64,000 bases of DNA from Deroplatys truncata. Taxonomy: Eukaryota; Arthropoda; Insecta; Mantodea; Mantidae. Position 1 is the stretch's first letter. The number at the start of each line of letters is the position of its first letter. The stretch is taken from the NCBI GenBank assembly GCA_030765065.1, contig CM060975.1, positions 166,504,993 to 166,568,992 on the forward strand, given 5' to 3'. Made by a program: the position numbers and the translations under genes. Of this stretch, positions 55,222-64,000 are shown piece by piece. The notes beneath the pieces were generated by a model, which worked only from the letters and a program-made list of their open reading frames with translations, ran no database searches and was not told the origin of the DNA.

Positions 55222-57114
55222 TATATATACATGAAATGACTAAGCACCTATTGAAGACTATAGCTGTATTTTGAGAAACACCCTTGCTGTTCCTCAGATG
55301 CTCGGTTATAGGAATGGTTGTAATTAATTTCTCTATCTGTAATATAGTGATATCTGCTGACAAATAATCATGAGTTATATGAGCAAGAAAAGCCGCTTCG
55401 TTCTTTGTTTAACTTTTTAAAATAATTTCTTAATTTTTTACCCTCCTTGATCATTACAAGTCATTTATATAACAGAAAACAAATCATAGAATTTGCAGTG
55501 TCCTGTTGCTAATTCATTCACGTAAGAGAAAATAAGGACACTTATGCCTCGAAATTATTTTCATTGTCCTAATGACATACATTCCTTTATTCGTTTACTC
55601 ACACATTCATCAATTCATGCTATAGTGATTGACACTGCATGAACAGCACACAAAACACTTTATAGGCTTAGAAACAGGTTGTATCCGCAATATATTTAAT
55701 CTCAATTACTTCATACGTTGAAAACTTAGAACATAGTGCATTTATGCTTAACATTTTACAACATAGACAGATGAGTAATATGGACTGCAAGTTATCCCAG
55801 TAAATCTTCACTAATGTGACGAAATGAGTCATGAAAGCGCTTAGTACATGGAAAAGATAAGCAAAAAGGGTAATCGTGTAGTAGTATTTGTTCCTTTGGA
55901 CCCTAATTCCTCTCCGGAGTACGAATGGTGAATGATACATATATCAACTGCACCGTACATCGTTATCAAAACGTTGGTTTCTAACCAACTCTACACCTGG
56001 CTGAAATCCTGAGAAAATCTAGAGTATTACGAAACTTCTTCACAGAGAACAAGGTTTATCATAAGTAATCCCTTTTGATCCTGGAATTCCATTTGTTCCT
56101 CTATATCAATGTTTTGTTTCAATTTGCTTGCTTCTTTTGGATCTAATACAAGGTCAATAAATGTAATAATGGTCGATATAATAATATCAACAGTATCAGT
56201 GATAATATCAGAACGAAGATGATGGTGGTGGTGATGATGTGACGGATGATAAAGGTGATCATGATGTATAGCCTATAAAACATCTATTGGCGGTCATAGA
56301 TTGCATATCTCTTTACATAAACAATTTTCTGAGTGTTTTGCGATATACAACATATTAACATGGCAATTCACATAGTGCTCACTGCTCCCGAACTCCAACA
56401 AAATGTTTGTAAAGTTTACATGGTTTGCTAATTTATAGACTTATTTTTAAAATCAATCCGTCATTAATATACATCTCCGTTGATCAGCTTCCCACTCGAA
56501 ACCACCCTCATGAAGCACATTAGTATCAGTTTAGTGAATATTATCACCCATTCCTACAGAATAATACAAAATTAGAAACAAACGACGAAAGTTATAAACT
56601 GAACTGTATTATTCCAGAGAATGTTTATGGTTCAATAAATGTAGAAGCTGCTATCCTTTCTGTAATGCTGAATTTGCCAGAGATATGGATTGTTTTTGGA
56701 GGCTTATAGCAGGACGAACCAGGAATGAACAGATGAAATTACCCAGCAAGAAATCTAGTTATTTGATTTTATTCTATTATAAATATCTGTTATAAAAGGT
56801 CAGTAAGCCCTGAGTTCCAATATATGTACACACTAGCTTGAATTACAATTTAAATAACTTACTGCACTTATAATTTTAAAATTTAAAGGATTCGACATTA
56901 ACAAGTCTTTCATTAATAGAATTTAAGAACTCAAAAGGTGGTTTCCGTTTAACTTTGCGGTACTCAAATTTGCCTACACGAGATAATCATAAATTCTTTA
57001 ATTTTGCGAATCTCCGACACCGAGCGAAAGTCTTTAGAGAACCAAGAGTAATGACAATACAATTTTGATTTAACTTAACTAAATAATGTGGTAAGAAACT
57101 TTTGAATAGACCAA
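55222..57114. other. AT-rich non-coding stretch
   Basis: A short GATGATGGTGG-type tract lies at 56216-56262. Open frames of 60-90 codons show no motifs. No repeat ends identified. Confidence 0.4.
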
Positions 57115-57650
57115 AACGAAACTTAGTTAATGCATATTCTCTATCCAGTATAAAAGCTCTACAAGACATCTTCTCTGCAAATTCATAAAACTCACTTCTA
57201 ATGAAACAAGGGAGGAAAATAGCTTTAATGTGGATACCCTCACATCAGATTATATCAGAAAACGAACATGCAGACTGCGCAGCAAAGCAAGCCACAAGAC
57301 TACCAGTACACGATACCCTTACTTCACAAAGATGTTGCACAATATGTAGGTATCCAGAAGATTTTAAAACCTCTGGCAAACAACTAGGAACAGTCTCCTG
57401 CTAGCAAACTACACGGAATTAAACAGAACTCCAGAAAATGATATCCACTTCAGAAATTGAGACGGAAAGACCAAGTTTCCATCAGGAGACTACGGTTTGG
57501 ACACACCAGGTTAACACATTCCCATCTACCGAATAAAACTGACCATCTGCTACACTGCCATCTCTGTAAGTCACATACTCGGAGTGCCCACAGTGTCTAC
57601 ACCAGTGAGCGGAATGCAATCTACCGGACCTTCAAATAGCCCTCAACAAC
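57115..57650 (+). pseudogene. LINE scrap: RNase H end and zinc-finger tail
   Basis: Reads SLSSIKALQDI near 57150, then KIALMWIPSHQIISENEHAD (57210-57270), the typical end of the RNase H domain carried by I/LOA/R1-like insect LINEs (W.P.H.....NE.AD). After a frame change follow KDQVSIRRLRFGHTRLTHSH and a C-x2-C finger start (HCHLC), the usual C-terminal part. Endonuclease and RT are absent. Dead, 5'-truncated. Confidence 0.75.
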
Positions 57651-58614
57651 TCATCAAACAGTAAAACACTGTTTAAATTCTTAAAAATAATACATTTGTG
57701 TACTGAAATATGATGTAGCACACCCTGTTACTGAAATTCAGAAATTTAGCCATCTGTGTTAATACTCAACACTTTATATTTTCAACTTTATAATTAAAAA
57801 TTACGTGCGGCATTTGTTCTACAATCACATATAAAAATACATCTATTTGTTTTATTAACCCAGTATTATTATGGTAGTAGTTAGGGATATAAGGTGATAC
57901 CACATTTGAATATTTTCAGAATCGTTTAGAACAAGCTTAAAGTCGTAGAGGCGAAACTATGGATTGGCCCAATCACTCCAAAACAAATGTGTGAACGAAA
58001 ATAAACGATAAAAACCAAATAATAGAAAATAAATAAATCAGCAACGCGCCTGCTATAAAATTTAACACCTTATACATATGCAAAACATTCAATGCATACG
58101 AAAAGAGGTAAATAATTTCAGCACCATTTAGAATTGGAATGAGCTAGTTAGATCTTCATTCGAGCTTTTAATGAACGTAGCAAAATGCAGAATAATAAAA
58201 ACCTACTGTTCATTTGCCAATCTGTGATAATTGTTTGCACTTCGCAACAAGCATACCACACGGCAGAACGCAGAAAAATAAATGAGCTGTAAAAGGATTC
58301 TGCAAAAAGCAACGTAGACTATTGCAGTTTAGAATGCTAACTTGACATGTCTGCACATGACAATTGATACAATTTTTAATTAAAGCTAACAGAGAAATAA
58401 TGCAAAAACAAACTGTCGAAATGGATAAGCAGCGGCATGTTAATTTCAGATATTTTCATTTTCTGCTGGTATTGTCTCGTAGTTTGTGTAAAGCGCAAAC
58501 ACCAAAACCTCTTCTTCTTTAACGGATTACCCTCTTTTTTGTAGGACTTACAATCCCAAGGACTTACAAGACAATGCATTGGGTCAGTAGCCTGTCGAGG
58601 AGCAAGCAAACTCT
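57651..58614. other. AT-rich non-coding stretch, nothing recognised
   Basis: No coding or repeat signal noted; the first part may be the 3' untranslated tail of the LINE scrap. Confidence 0.4.
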
Positions 58615-58862
58615 GATCATAGTGTAACCAGGATGGGTGATCAGGTCAGTGTCTGGGATGGCGGTGAAGTAGAAGGAAATGAAACGTAGTGATAAAAGGG
58701 ATGACAGTAAAATTCACAGATCAAATAATCCAAACCAACATTCGCCTAGCGACTGAGGAAAACCACGAAAAAACCTTCGATCAAATTGTTCGACCCCGGA
58801 GTTTGAACACGAGACCTTCCAAATGCGGGCGACAGACTTCCGCCTGAGCCATCATACCAAAC
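58615..58862 (-). mobile_element. tRNA-derived SINE, minus strand
   Basis: On the minus strand: head TATGATGGCTCAGGCGGAAG (A-box-like), GTCTCGTGTTCAAACTCCG (B-box-like), then TTTTTTCGTGGTTTTCCTCA and CGCTAGGCGAATGTTGG. This is the same order of blocks as the copies at 30.7, 38.8 and 59.5 kb. The 3' limit is approximate. Confidence 0.75.
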
Positions 58863-58950
58863 TAAAGAGTAGAAAATAACAAGTTATGAGTTTCTAGCTT
58901 GAGAGTACTGAATACGCAAATTCCTTTAAGCAAGGCATTCCTCGCTAGTT

Positions 58951-59512
58951 AATTTCTCTACTACTTACACGTAGTAAGTAGAAATATTGTATTCCTTTCA
59001 AAATTTTGATTCCGAGATTTCACCAGAAAGCACATTTTCGGACTCCGTGAACTAAAAGGAAAGTAAAGCATGTTTAGAAAAATTCCGTCGGTCAATGTGT
59101 GTCTTTGAATAGCTTAACTTGAAAACTGAACTTTATATTTAAGTTCAGCTTTTTCAAAACGCAGCAAGAAGACTTTCAAGAAACCCGCCACTCAAAACTA
59201 TTATTTACATGGATTATTTTTCGTTACTTTTGATTTTCTCAGAACTGACTAATGACTTTGACTAAGGTACTCCATATGTTTAGCAATTGCATGACAAATA
59301 AAATGGATATCTTGATTTTTCTACCAATAGCCTGTGAAATCTTTTTCATTCTGAATGACCTTTGTATGATTGGTAAACCGTGAGAGATAAATAAAATCTT
59401 ACTACAAAAAAGTACATCTCGTTAAAGGAGACGATTTATGTTAAATAAAGTATTTTGTTTTGTTGAGTATTTTCGGGATGTTCTTGTGATTGATTCAATT
59501 TTTAAATGCTTA
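58951..59512 (+). mobile_element. Abundant ~0.83 kb repeat, copy H (first part)
   Basis: The left end TTTCTCTACTACTTACACG includes the best-preserved terminal hairpin of the family: CTACTTAC and GTAAGTAG around a five-base loop (58961-58981). Body blocks follow in order until AAATGCTTAC, where a SINE interrupts. The tail resumes at 60065. Confidence 0.78.
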
Positions 59513-60064
59513 CACCGAGCGGGATGGCTGAGGCGATAACTCTGTGAGAGGTCGCGGTTTTAATTCCCGCGGCCGACCTTCCTATCCCATGGATTTTTCT
59601 GGGGATTTCCACGGGTGGCTAGGCGAATGCTGGTAAGATTAACTACATCTCCCGAATTTCCTACCGCTCCATTTCAACTCTATTCTCATTTAACTTCACC
59701 TTTCATTTGCTTGGTCTGTTTGAAGGTTGAAAGCATCGGCAGGAGTCTCGGGGTTGCATGGCAGGGAAAAAGGATGTCCCCCAGAATGAGGGCGGTCTCC
59801 CAGTCCCGAGCACCCCCCCCCGTGGGATGTGCAAGCCTGCAGAGGGGAAGGGGAGCCGATTATACCATTACCATCCGGAGAATTTCAATGTGTAAAATGT
59901 AGGAACCCTGCCATCTGCCCTGTCGTGTCGCCTGGTTCGGCCGCCCTCTGTCTCCTCTCAACTCAACCTTCCCTACCGGGGGCGCCCGGTCAGGGGCATA
60001 GGCACAACATGTCTTGTAGGTCGAGGTGCTAAGTCCCCCTCCACATCTAGTCCTACTCCTATTC
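59513..60064 (+). mobile_element. tRNA-derived SINE, longest copy, inserted in repeat copy H
   Basis: Head CACCGAGCGGGATGGCTGAG (A-box-like), CGCGGTTTTAATTCCCG (B-box-like), then TTTCCACGGGTGGCTAGGCG. A GC-rich body contains GGGGTTGCATGGCAGG and a C run. It ends in a TCCTACTCCTATTCCT tail. The flanks AAATGCTTA (left) and AAATACTTG (right) look like a 9-bp target duplication, and copy H continues on both sides. At about 550 bp it defines the likely full length of the family. Open frames in it (95 and 117 codons) are not taken as genes. Confidence 0.75.
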
Positions 60065-60230
60065 CTAAATACTTGTAGGTTTCTTAATTTGGAAGTTTCT
60101 ATTCGTTTTTTCTCGTGGTCATGCAAAGAGAACAGAATTTCAAAGTCATCATATAGTGATCCGCTTTTTAAAAGTATGACTGTTGCTTTAACTATTGTCC
60201 TTCCTATATCCACAAGAAATATATAATGAT
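60065..60230 (+). mobile_element. Abundant repeat, copy H (remaining tail, decayed)
   Basis: ATACTTGTAGGTTTCTTAAT, TTCGTTTTTTCTCGTGG and TCATGCAAAGAGAACAG correspond to the B-copy order CCAATACTTATACC, ATTCGTTTTTTTTATG, ACATGCAAAGAGATTGG, so the SINE interrupted one element. The right end is lost. Confidence 0.6.
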
Positions 60231-60450
60231 TCTGTTGCCTTTCTTGGAAGCGTCAGTCGTTTTACGAAACAAGGCGAAACAACAACGTTGCAGCATTCTA
60301 GTAAACCACTATTACTGAGCGTACAGACAATGCAATGTGACCTTCAGGCACATTTAACTACCTCTATTTACAACCGGGTTATTAAGTGTTATGTTTACTG
60401 TATTTTAATCTCAAGTGAAGGAAGTAGATAGATACAGGCCAAATTGACTG

Positions 60451-60539
60451 ATTAACCTCGGAATTCGGATGAAAAATCTGATGTGTTACACTCACATGAC
60501 TTTCTCTACTCTGATTGACCTCGAAATTCGGCATGAAAA
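60451..60539. repeat. Duplicated end stub of the abundant repeat
   Basis: A ~64-bp unit containing ACCTCGGAATTCGG and the family terminus TCTGATGTGTTACAC...TTTCTCTACTC is repeated in tandem (60451-60514 and 60515-60579); the second unit carries the start of copy J. Confidence 0.7.
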
Positions 60540-60773
60540 ACCTGATGTGTTACACTCACATGACTTTCTCTACTCTTGTACAAACTAATTTTACAAACGC
60601 TTATTCTCCATATGCTTCATGTTAATCGAAATATCGAGATGTTAATCTTATTGCTAATTTTCTTGTAGATGCAAGGGGAATAAGGTAGGCTTTAAGCGAT
60701 AGTAATATCTTTTAAAAGCTGGTTACTATGTGGCGCATTCCATTCTCTTTGCATGTCCAGTACATAAAAAAAA
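60540..60773 (-). mobile_element. Abundant repeat, copy J (first part)
   Basis: Starts CCTGATGTGTTACACTCACA, runs through CTTATTCTCCATATGCTTCA and TTTAAGCGATAGTAATATC to TCCAGTACATAAAAAAA, where copy I is inserted. The remainder begins at 61705. Confidence 0.78.
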
Positions 60774-61704
60774 ATCTGATGTGTTACACTCACATGACTT
60801 TCTCTACTCTTGTACAAACTATTTATACAAACGCTTATTCTCCATCTACTTCATGTTAATCGGGATAAACATTTACAGAGTCTATCTTATTGCTAATTTT
60901 CTTGTAGATGTAAGGGGAATATATATTTACAAGGGCAATTTGGAAATACAGTAGCCTTTAAGCACATACATATCTCTTAATAGCTGGTTGCTAGGTGCAG
61001 CACCATTCCCTTTGCCACAGATTAATACTCTTTGCATATCCAAGACAAAAAAATGAATAACGAATTCCCATTTGAGAAAATAAGTATTGAAAAATTTAAG
61101 GGAATAACAAGTAATATCTCGAAAATGGTTCACTCACCAAAAAAAATGTATATGACATAAATTGTGTATTTTAACGCGATCTACATCTTTTGTGTAGTAA
61201 AATTTTGTCTATCTCTTATGGTTTACCAGTTATGCAAAAGTCGTTCACAATGAAGAAGAATATTTTTGGAGACATTCCCAGGAAATTCAAGATATACATT
61301 TTATTTGTCATAAAAATATCTTAAACATATGATATTTTAATCAATATCGTTAGAGCCATTTTTGAGAAAATTAAAATTTTCGAAAAATCCTCCATGTAAA
61401 GGGTAATCTGGGGTGGGGGGATTTTCTTGAAAACCTTCGTGTCGCATCTCTGGAAGATACTGAACCTAAATACCAAGTTTGGTGTTTATCCGACTGTTCG
61501 TTTCTGAGTTATGCTGTTCACAGACAGACACACACACACAGACACAGACACGCAGACAGACACACAGACACACACACGGACATGTTTCCAAAAATGCTTT
61601 TTTTTGGATTCAGGGGATCTCAAAACATGTATTTCCGGTGAAATCTCGGTATCGAATTTTTTGGTAGAATGCAATACTTCCCCTAGTTACGTAGTAGAGA
61701 AAGT
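60774..61704 (-). mobile_element. Abundant ~0.93 kb repeat, copy I nested in copy J
   Basis: A complete copy from ATCTGATGTGTTACACTCAC to TACGTAGTAGAGAAAGT. CA microsatellite at 61525-61580 (CACACA with CAGA interruptions). It was inserted in an A run of copy J, the second case in this window of a family member landing in its own kind at a homopolymer. Confidence 0.82.
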
Positions 61705-62270
61705 AATGAATAACGAATTCCCATATGAGAAAAGGTATTGGAAAATTTAAGGGAATAACAAGCAATATCTCGAAAATGGTTCACTCAACAAAAAAATGTA
61801 TATGACATAAATTGTGTATTTTAACTCGATCTACATTTTTTGTGTAGTAAAGTTTTGTCTATCTCTTATGGTTTAGAAGTTATGCAAAAGTTGTTCACAA
61901 TGAAGAATACTTTTGGAGACATTCTCAGAAAATTCAACATTTACATTTTATTTGTCATGAAAATATCTTAAACATGTGATATTTTAATCAAAATCGTTAG
62001 AGCCATTTTTGAGAAAATTAAAATTTTCGAAGAATGTTCCATGTAAAGGGTAGTCTGGGGTGAGGGGATTTTCTTAGAAACCTTCGTGTCGCATCTCTGG
62101 AGGATGCTGAACCTAAATACCAAGTTTGGTGTTTATCCGACTGTTTGTTTCTGAGTTATGCTGTTCACAGACACACACACGGACATGTTTCCAAAAATGC
62201 TTTTTTGGATTCAGGGGTTTCAAAACATGTATTTCCGGTAAAATCTCGGTATCGAATTTTTGGGTGGAAA
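61705..62270 (-). mobile_element. Abundant repeat, copy J (remaining part)
   Basis: Continues from AATGAATAACGAATTCCC through TTTAAGGGAATAACAAGC, TTTTGTGTAGTAAAGTTTTG and AACATGTATTTCCGG to TATCGAATTTTTGGGTGGAA, lacking only the last ~40 bases. Nearly the same sequence as the matching part of copy I, so both are young. Confidence 0.8.
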
Positions 62271-63715
62271 AATATGACATTTTAAACATCTAAAAAGATC
62301 ACAAAATTGTTAAATTGCGCATTAATTTAGACGCTACTACTACTTATTCAGAAAATAATTTTATATATTTTAATCGTGTATCTTAAAAACGTTATATATA
62401 ATTATGTATTATTCATACTTAACAACACATAGACGATTCAGATTTATTCGAAATTCTTCCACAGTTTGCAGGAATGATATTTGTTAAAATCATTTTTAAG
62501 GCTGAAAAATATATAAAAGGTGCAAAATTAATTATCAAAATTGTTTTCGGGAATTTTTCTCCGGGATCCTAGATATATAAATGGCCAATTAAAGACACTT
62601 TGGAAAATTAAACTCTAAAATTCATTTTCAAAGTAAACAAAATCAGGCAGGCGATTTATTTTTATTTTTTTTTCACGTTTTTCTTTTTGTTTTATAAACG
62701 AAAGAACATTACTTTCCGTCTTTATGGTACGTATAGCTGAAGTTTGGTTAAAATAGCAAACAATTCAAAAATGTGTTTTTATTGGCAAAAAAATACTTTG
62801 AACGTATTGTATGCTATGGTGTATTGCTCTCAGGACCCTTTAAAACTCCAACATATGAACAATTCAATTCCAAACAGTATAGAACCAATGGCTGTATTTA
62901 CTTCCAAGGCTTTTGTCTCAACTTTGATTTTTCTTACAGTTTTCAGCATTAAACTGTTCCACATGATGTAATTAGTAACCAATCTTGTTCAAAACTTCAA
63001 CAAAAACTAGCAGAGAATTAATTTAAAAACTGGCTTGTGATTTTTACTACACTTTTGAATTGCTCTCAAGCTATGACAGTTAATTCTACCATCATGATAA
63101 ATTGTTACAAAAATTACTGTTTTAATGCTTATATTTTGTTCTGAAACAATCAGAAGTATAAAAACGTTTTATACGCCAGTTTTGTGTGTTATTACTTAAA
63201 TAATGTAATATTTTAATTTGTTTTTCAAAATTACGATTTCTGCATCGTGTGAAACACTTGATTAATTAGTATCTATATTAAAAGTAAATTGTCCATTCAA
63301 AAATCATTCAAATTTATCTTAGTGAAGTTTAAACACACTTACGGTTATGGTAGAACAGTATGTCACAAAATTTGAAAATATTGGAATAACAGAAATTTCA
63401 CCTATGAGTATCCTTAAGTACCATATATATATATATAGGTCACTGGATTAGTGATAGGAGCTAGAGGGACCGCGCCCAGAAGATTACACCAGTTTCCTGT
63501 AGATTATGGCCTGGATAAATGCCTGCTATATACGATTGCAGTCGAGGGTCAATTCTCATTCTCAGGAATCACTTATGTATATTCTATTAATATTATTGAT
63601 ACTTAACTTATCAAAGTTATTGGAATTGTTTTATAACCCTTTTTAACTGCATTAATTTTTAGCCGATAACCTAGAATTTTATTATGACAAACTTGATATG
63701 TATTTATAAAATAAG
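62271..63715. other. AT-rich non-coding stretch, nothing recognised
   Basis: A short (AT)n lies at 63424-63438. A 75-codon plus-strand frame at 62744-62971 has no motif. No repeat boundaries seen. Confidence 0.4.
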
Positions 63716-63719
63716 GTGA

Positions 63720-63808
63720 ATCGGTTGGCTTTTACTCACATTACACATGCGCTTGGATTTTCTTGCTCTGAAGCGCTTTCGGTCTTCCATCCTCAGCTGA
63801 AAAACCGA
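63720..63808 (-). ncRNA. Possible hammerhead-like ribozyme motif (tentative)
   Basis: On the minus strand, CTGAGGA followed by TGGAAGACC and GAAA matches the conserved hammerhead core strings CUGANGA and GAAA. GCGCTT right after GAAA pairs with AAGCGC 24 bases on (a stem III candidate), and TCGGTT before the core pairs with AACCGA at the far end (outer stem I candidate). The cleavage triplet after AAGCGC reads ATG, not the expected UH context, and the stem II pairing is only two base pairs. Such motifs occur at the ends of Penelope-like retroelements, whose coding part would lie beyond the right window edge. Confidence 0.25.
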
Positions 63809-63815
63809 CTGAATT

Positions 63816-64000
63816 CAGCTCTCTCCTCTGATCCCCAGGATTTGAATTTAAAAATGCAATTGTTGCCCTCTGTTGGGAATAGTTGTTACCCATTTGTAAT
63901 GGAATTACTACCACATGTGGGGAAGATTGGAAATTCTCTTGTCTTCTCTCTTTCTCTCCTACAGATTGATTGCATAAGCTGCATCAAAGGATCTGATAAT
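63816..64000. other. Unassigned sequence at the window edge
   Basis: Slightly less AT-rich than its neighbours and without a readable motif. It could belong to the element suggested by the hammerhead-like motif. Confidence 0.3.

Overview
This is AT-rich, non-genic nuclear DNA of a large, repeat-laden arthropod genome, most probably an insect. The pointers are the transposon families (Tc1/mariner with DUF4817-like transposases, Ty3/Gypsy with Lys-tRNA-type primer sites, tRNA-derived SINEs), insect-type mitochondrial ATP6 inserted in the nucleus, abundant microsatellites, and no convincing host gene, rRNA or ordinary tRNA. I cannot name the species. Most open frames of 60-100 codons are by-products of repeats or chance.

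Layout: a TIR MITE lies at 1.2 kb. Copies of an abundant ~0.83-0.93 kb repeat with a central CA/GT microsatellite follow at 2.7-6.2 kb, one inserted inside another. An old minus-strand Ty3/Gypsy retrotransposon spans about 8.9-19.5 kb, with both LTRs, a candidate primer site and broken coiled-coil/gag, protease, RT, RNase H and integrase remnants. It was later hit by a fold-back retroposon (10.2 kb) and a complete but dead Tc1-like element (16.9-18.3 kb). At 21.3-22.9 kb is a GGCCGG-ended DNA transposon with a Myb/SANT-like remnant and another TIR element nested in it. From 26 to 33 kb there are two copies of a CGTGCATAAAA-ended MITE, a dead mariner-like element (28.3-29.6 kb), SINEs and a LINE 3' scrap. 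A CR1/Jockey-type LINE (34.3-36.85 kb) sits inside another copy of the abundant repeat.

The best-preserved object is a young Ty3/Gypsy-like retrotransposon at 39.03-45.14 kb. It has two near-identical ~1 kb LTRs, a 4-bp target duplication, a Lys-type primer site, a coiled-coil leader ORF with one stop codon, an open Gag and an open protease ORF. It has no reverse transcriptase, RNase H or integrase. It looks like a gag-protease non-autonomous element that would need enzymes from elsewhere. It landed in a SINE that itself appears to sit in a copy of the abundant repeat.

The right part (45-64 kb) holds a pseudogene of a widespread arthropod zinc-binding protein family, more abundant-repeat copies (one again self-nested at 60.5-62.3 kb), a dead mariner-like element interrupted by a mitochondrial ATP6 fragment (53.9-55.2 kb), an RNase H-bearing LINE scrap and SINEs. 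At the extreme right is a possible hammerhead-like motif that may mark a Penelope-like element running out of the window.
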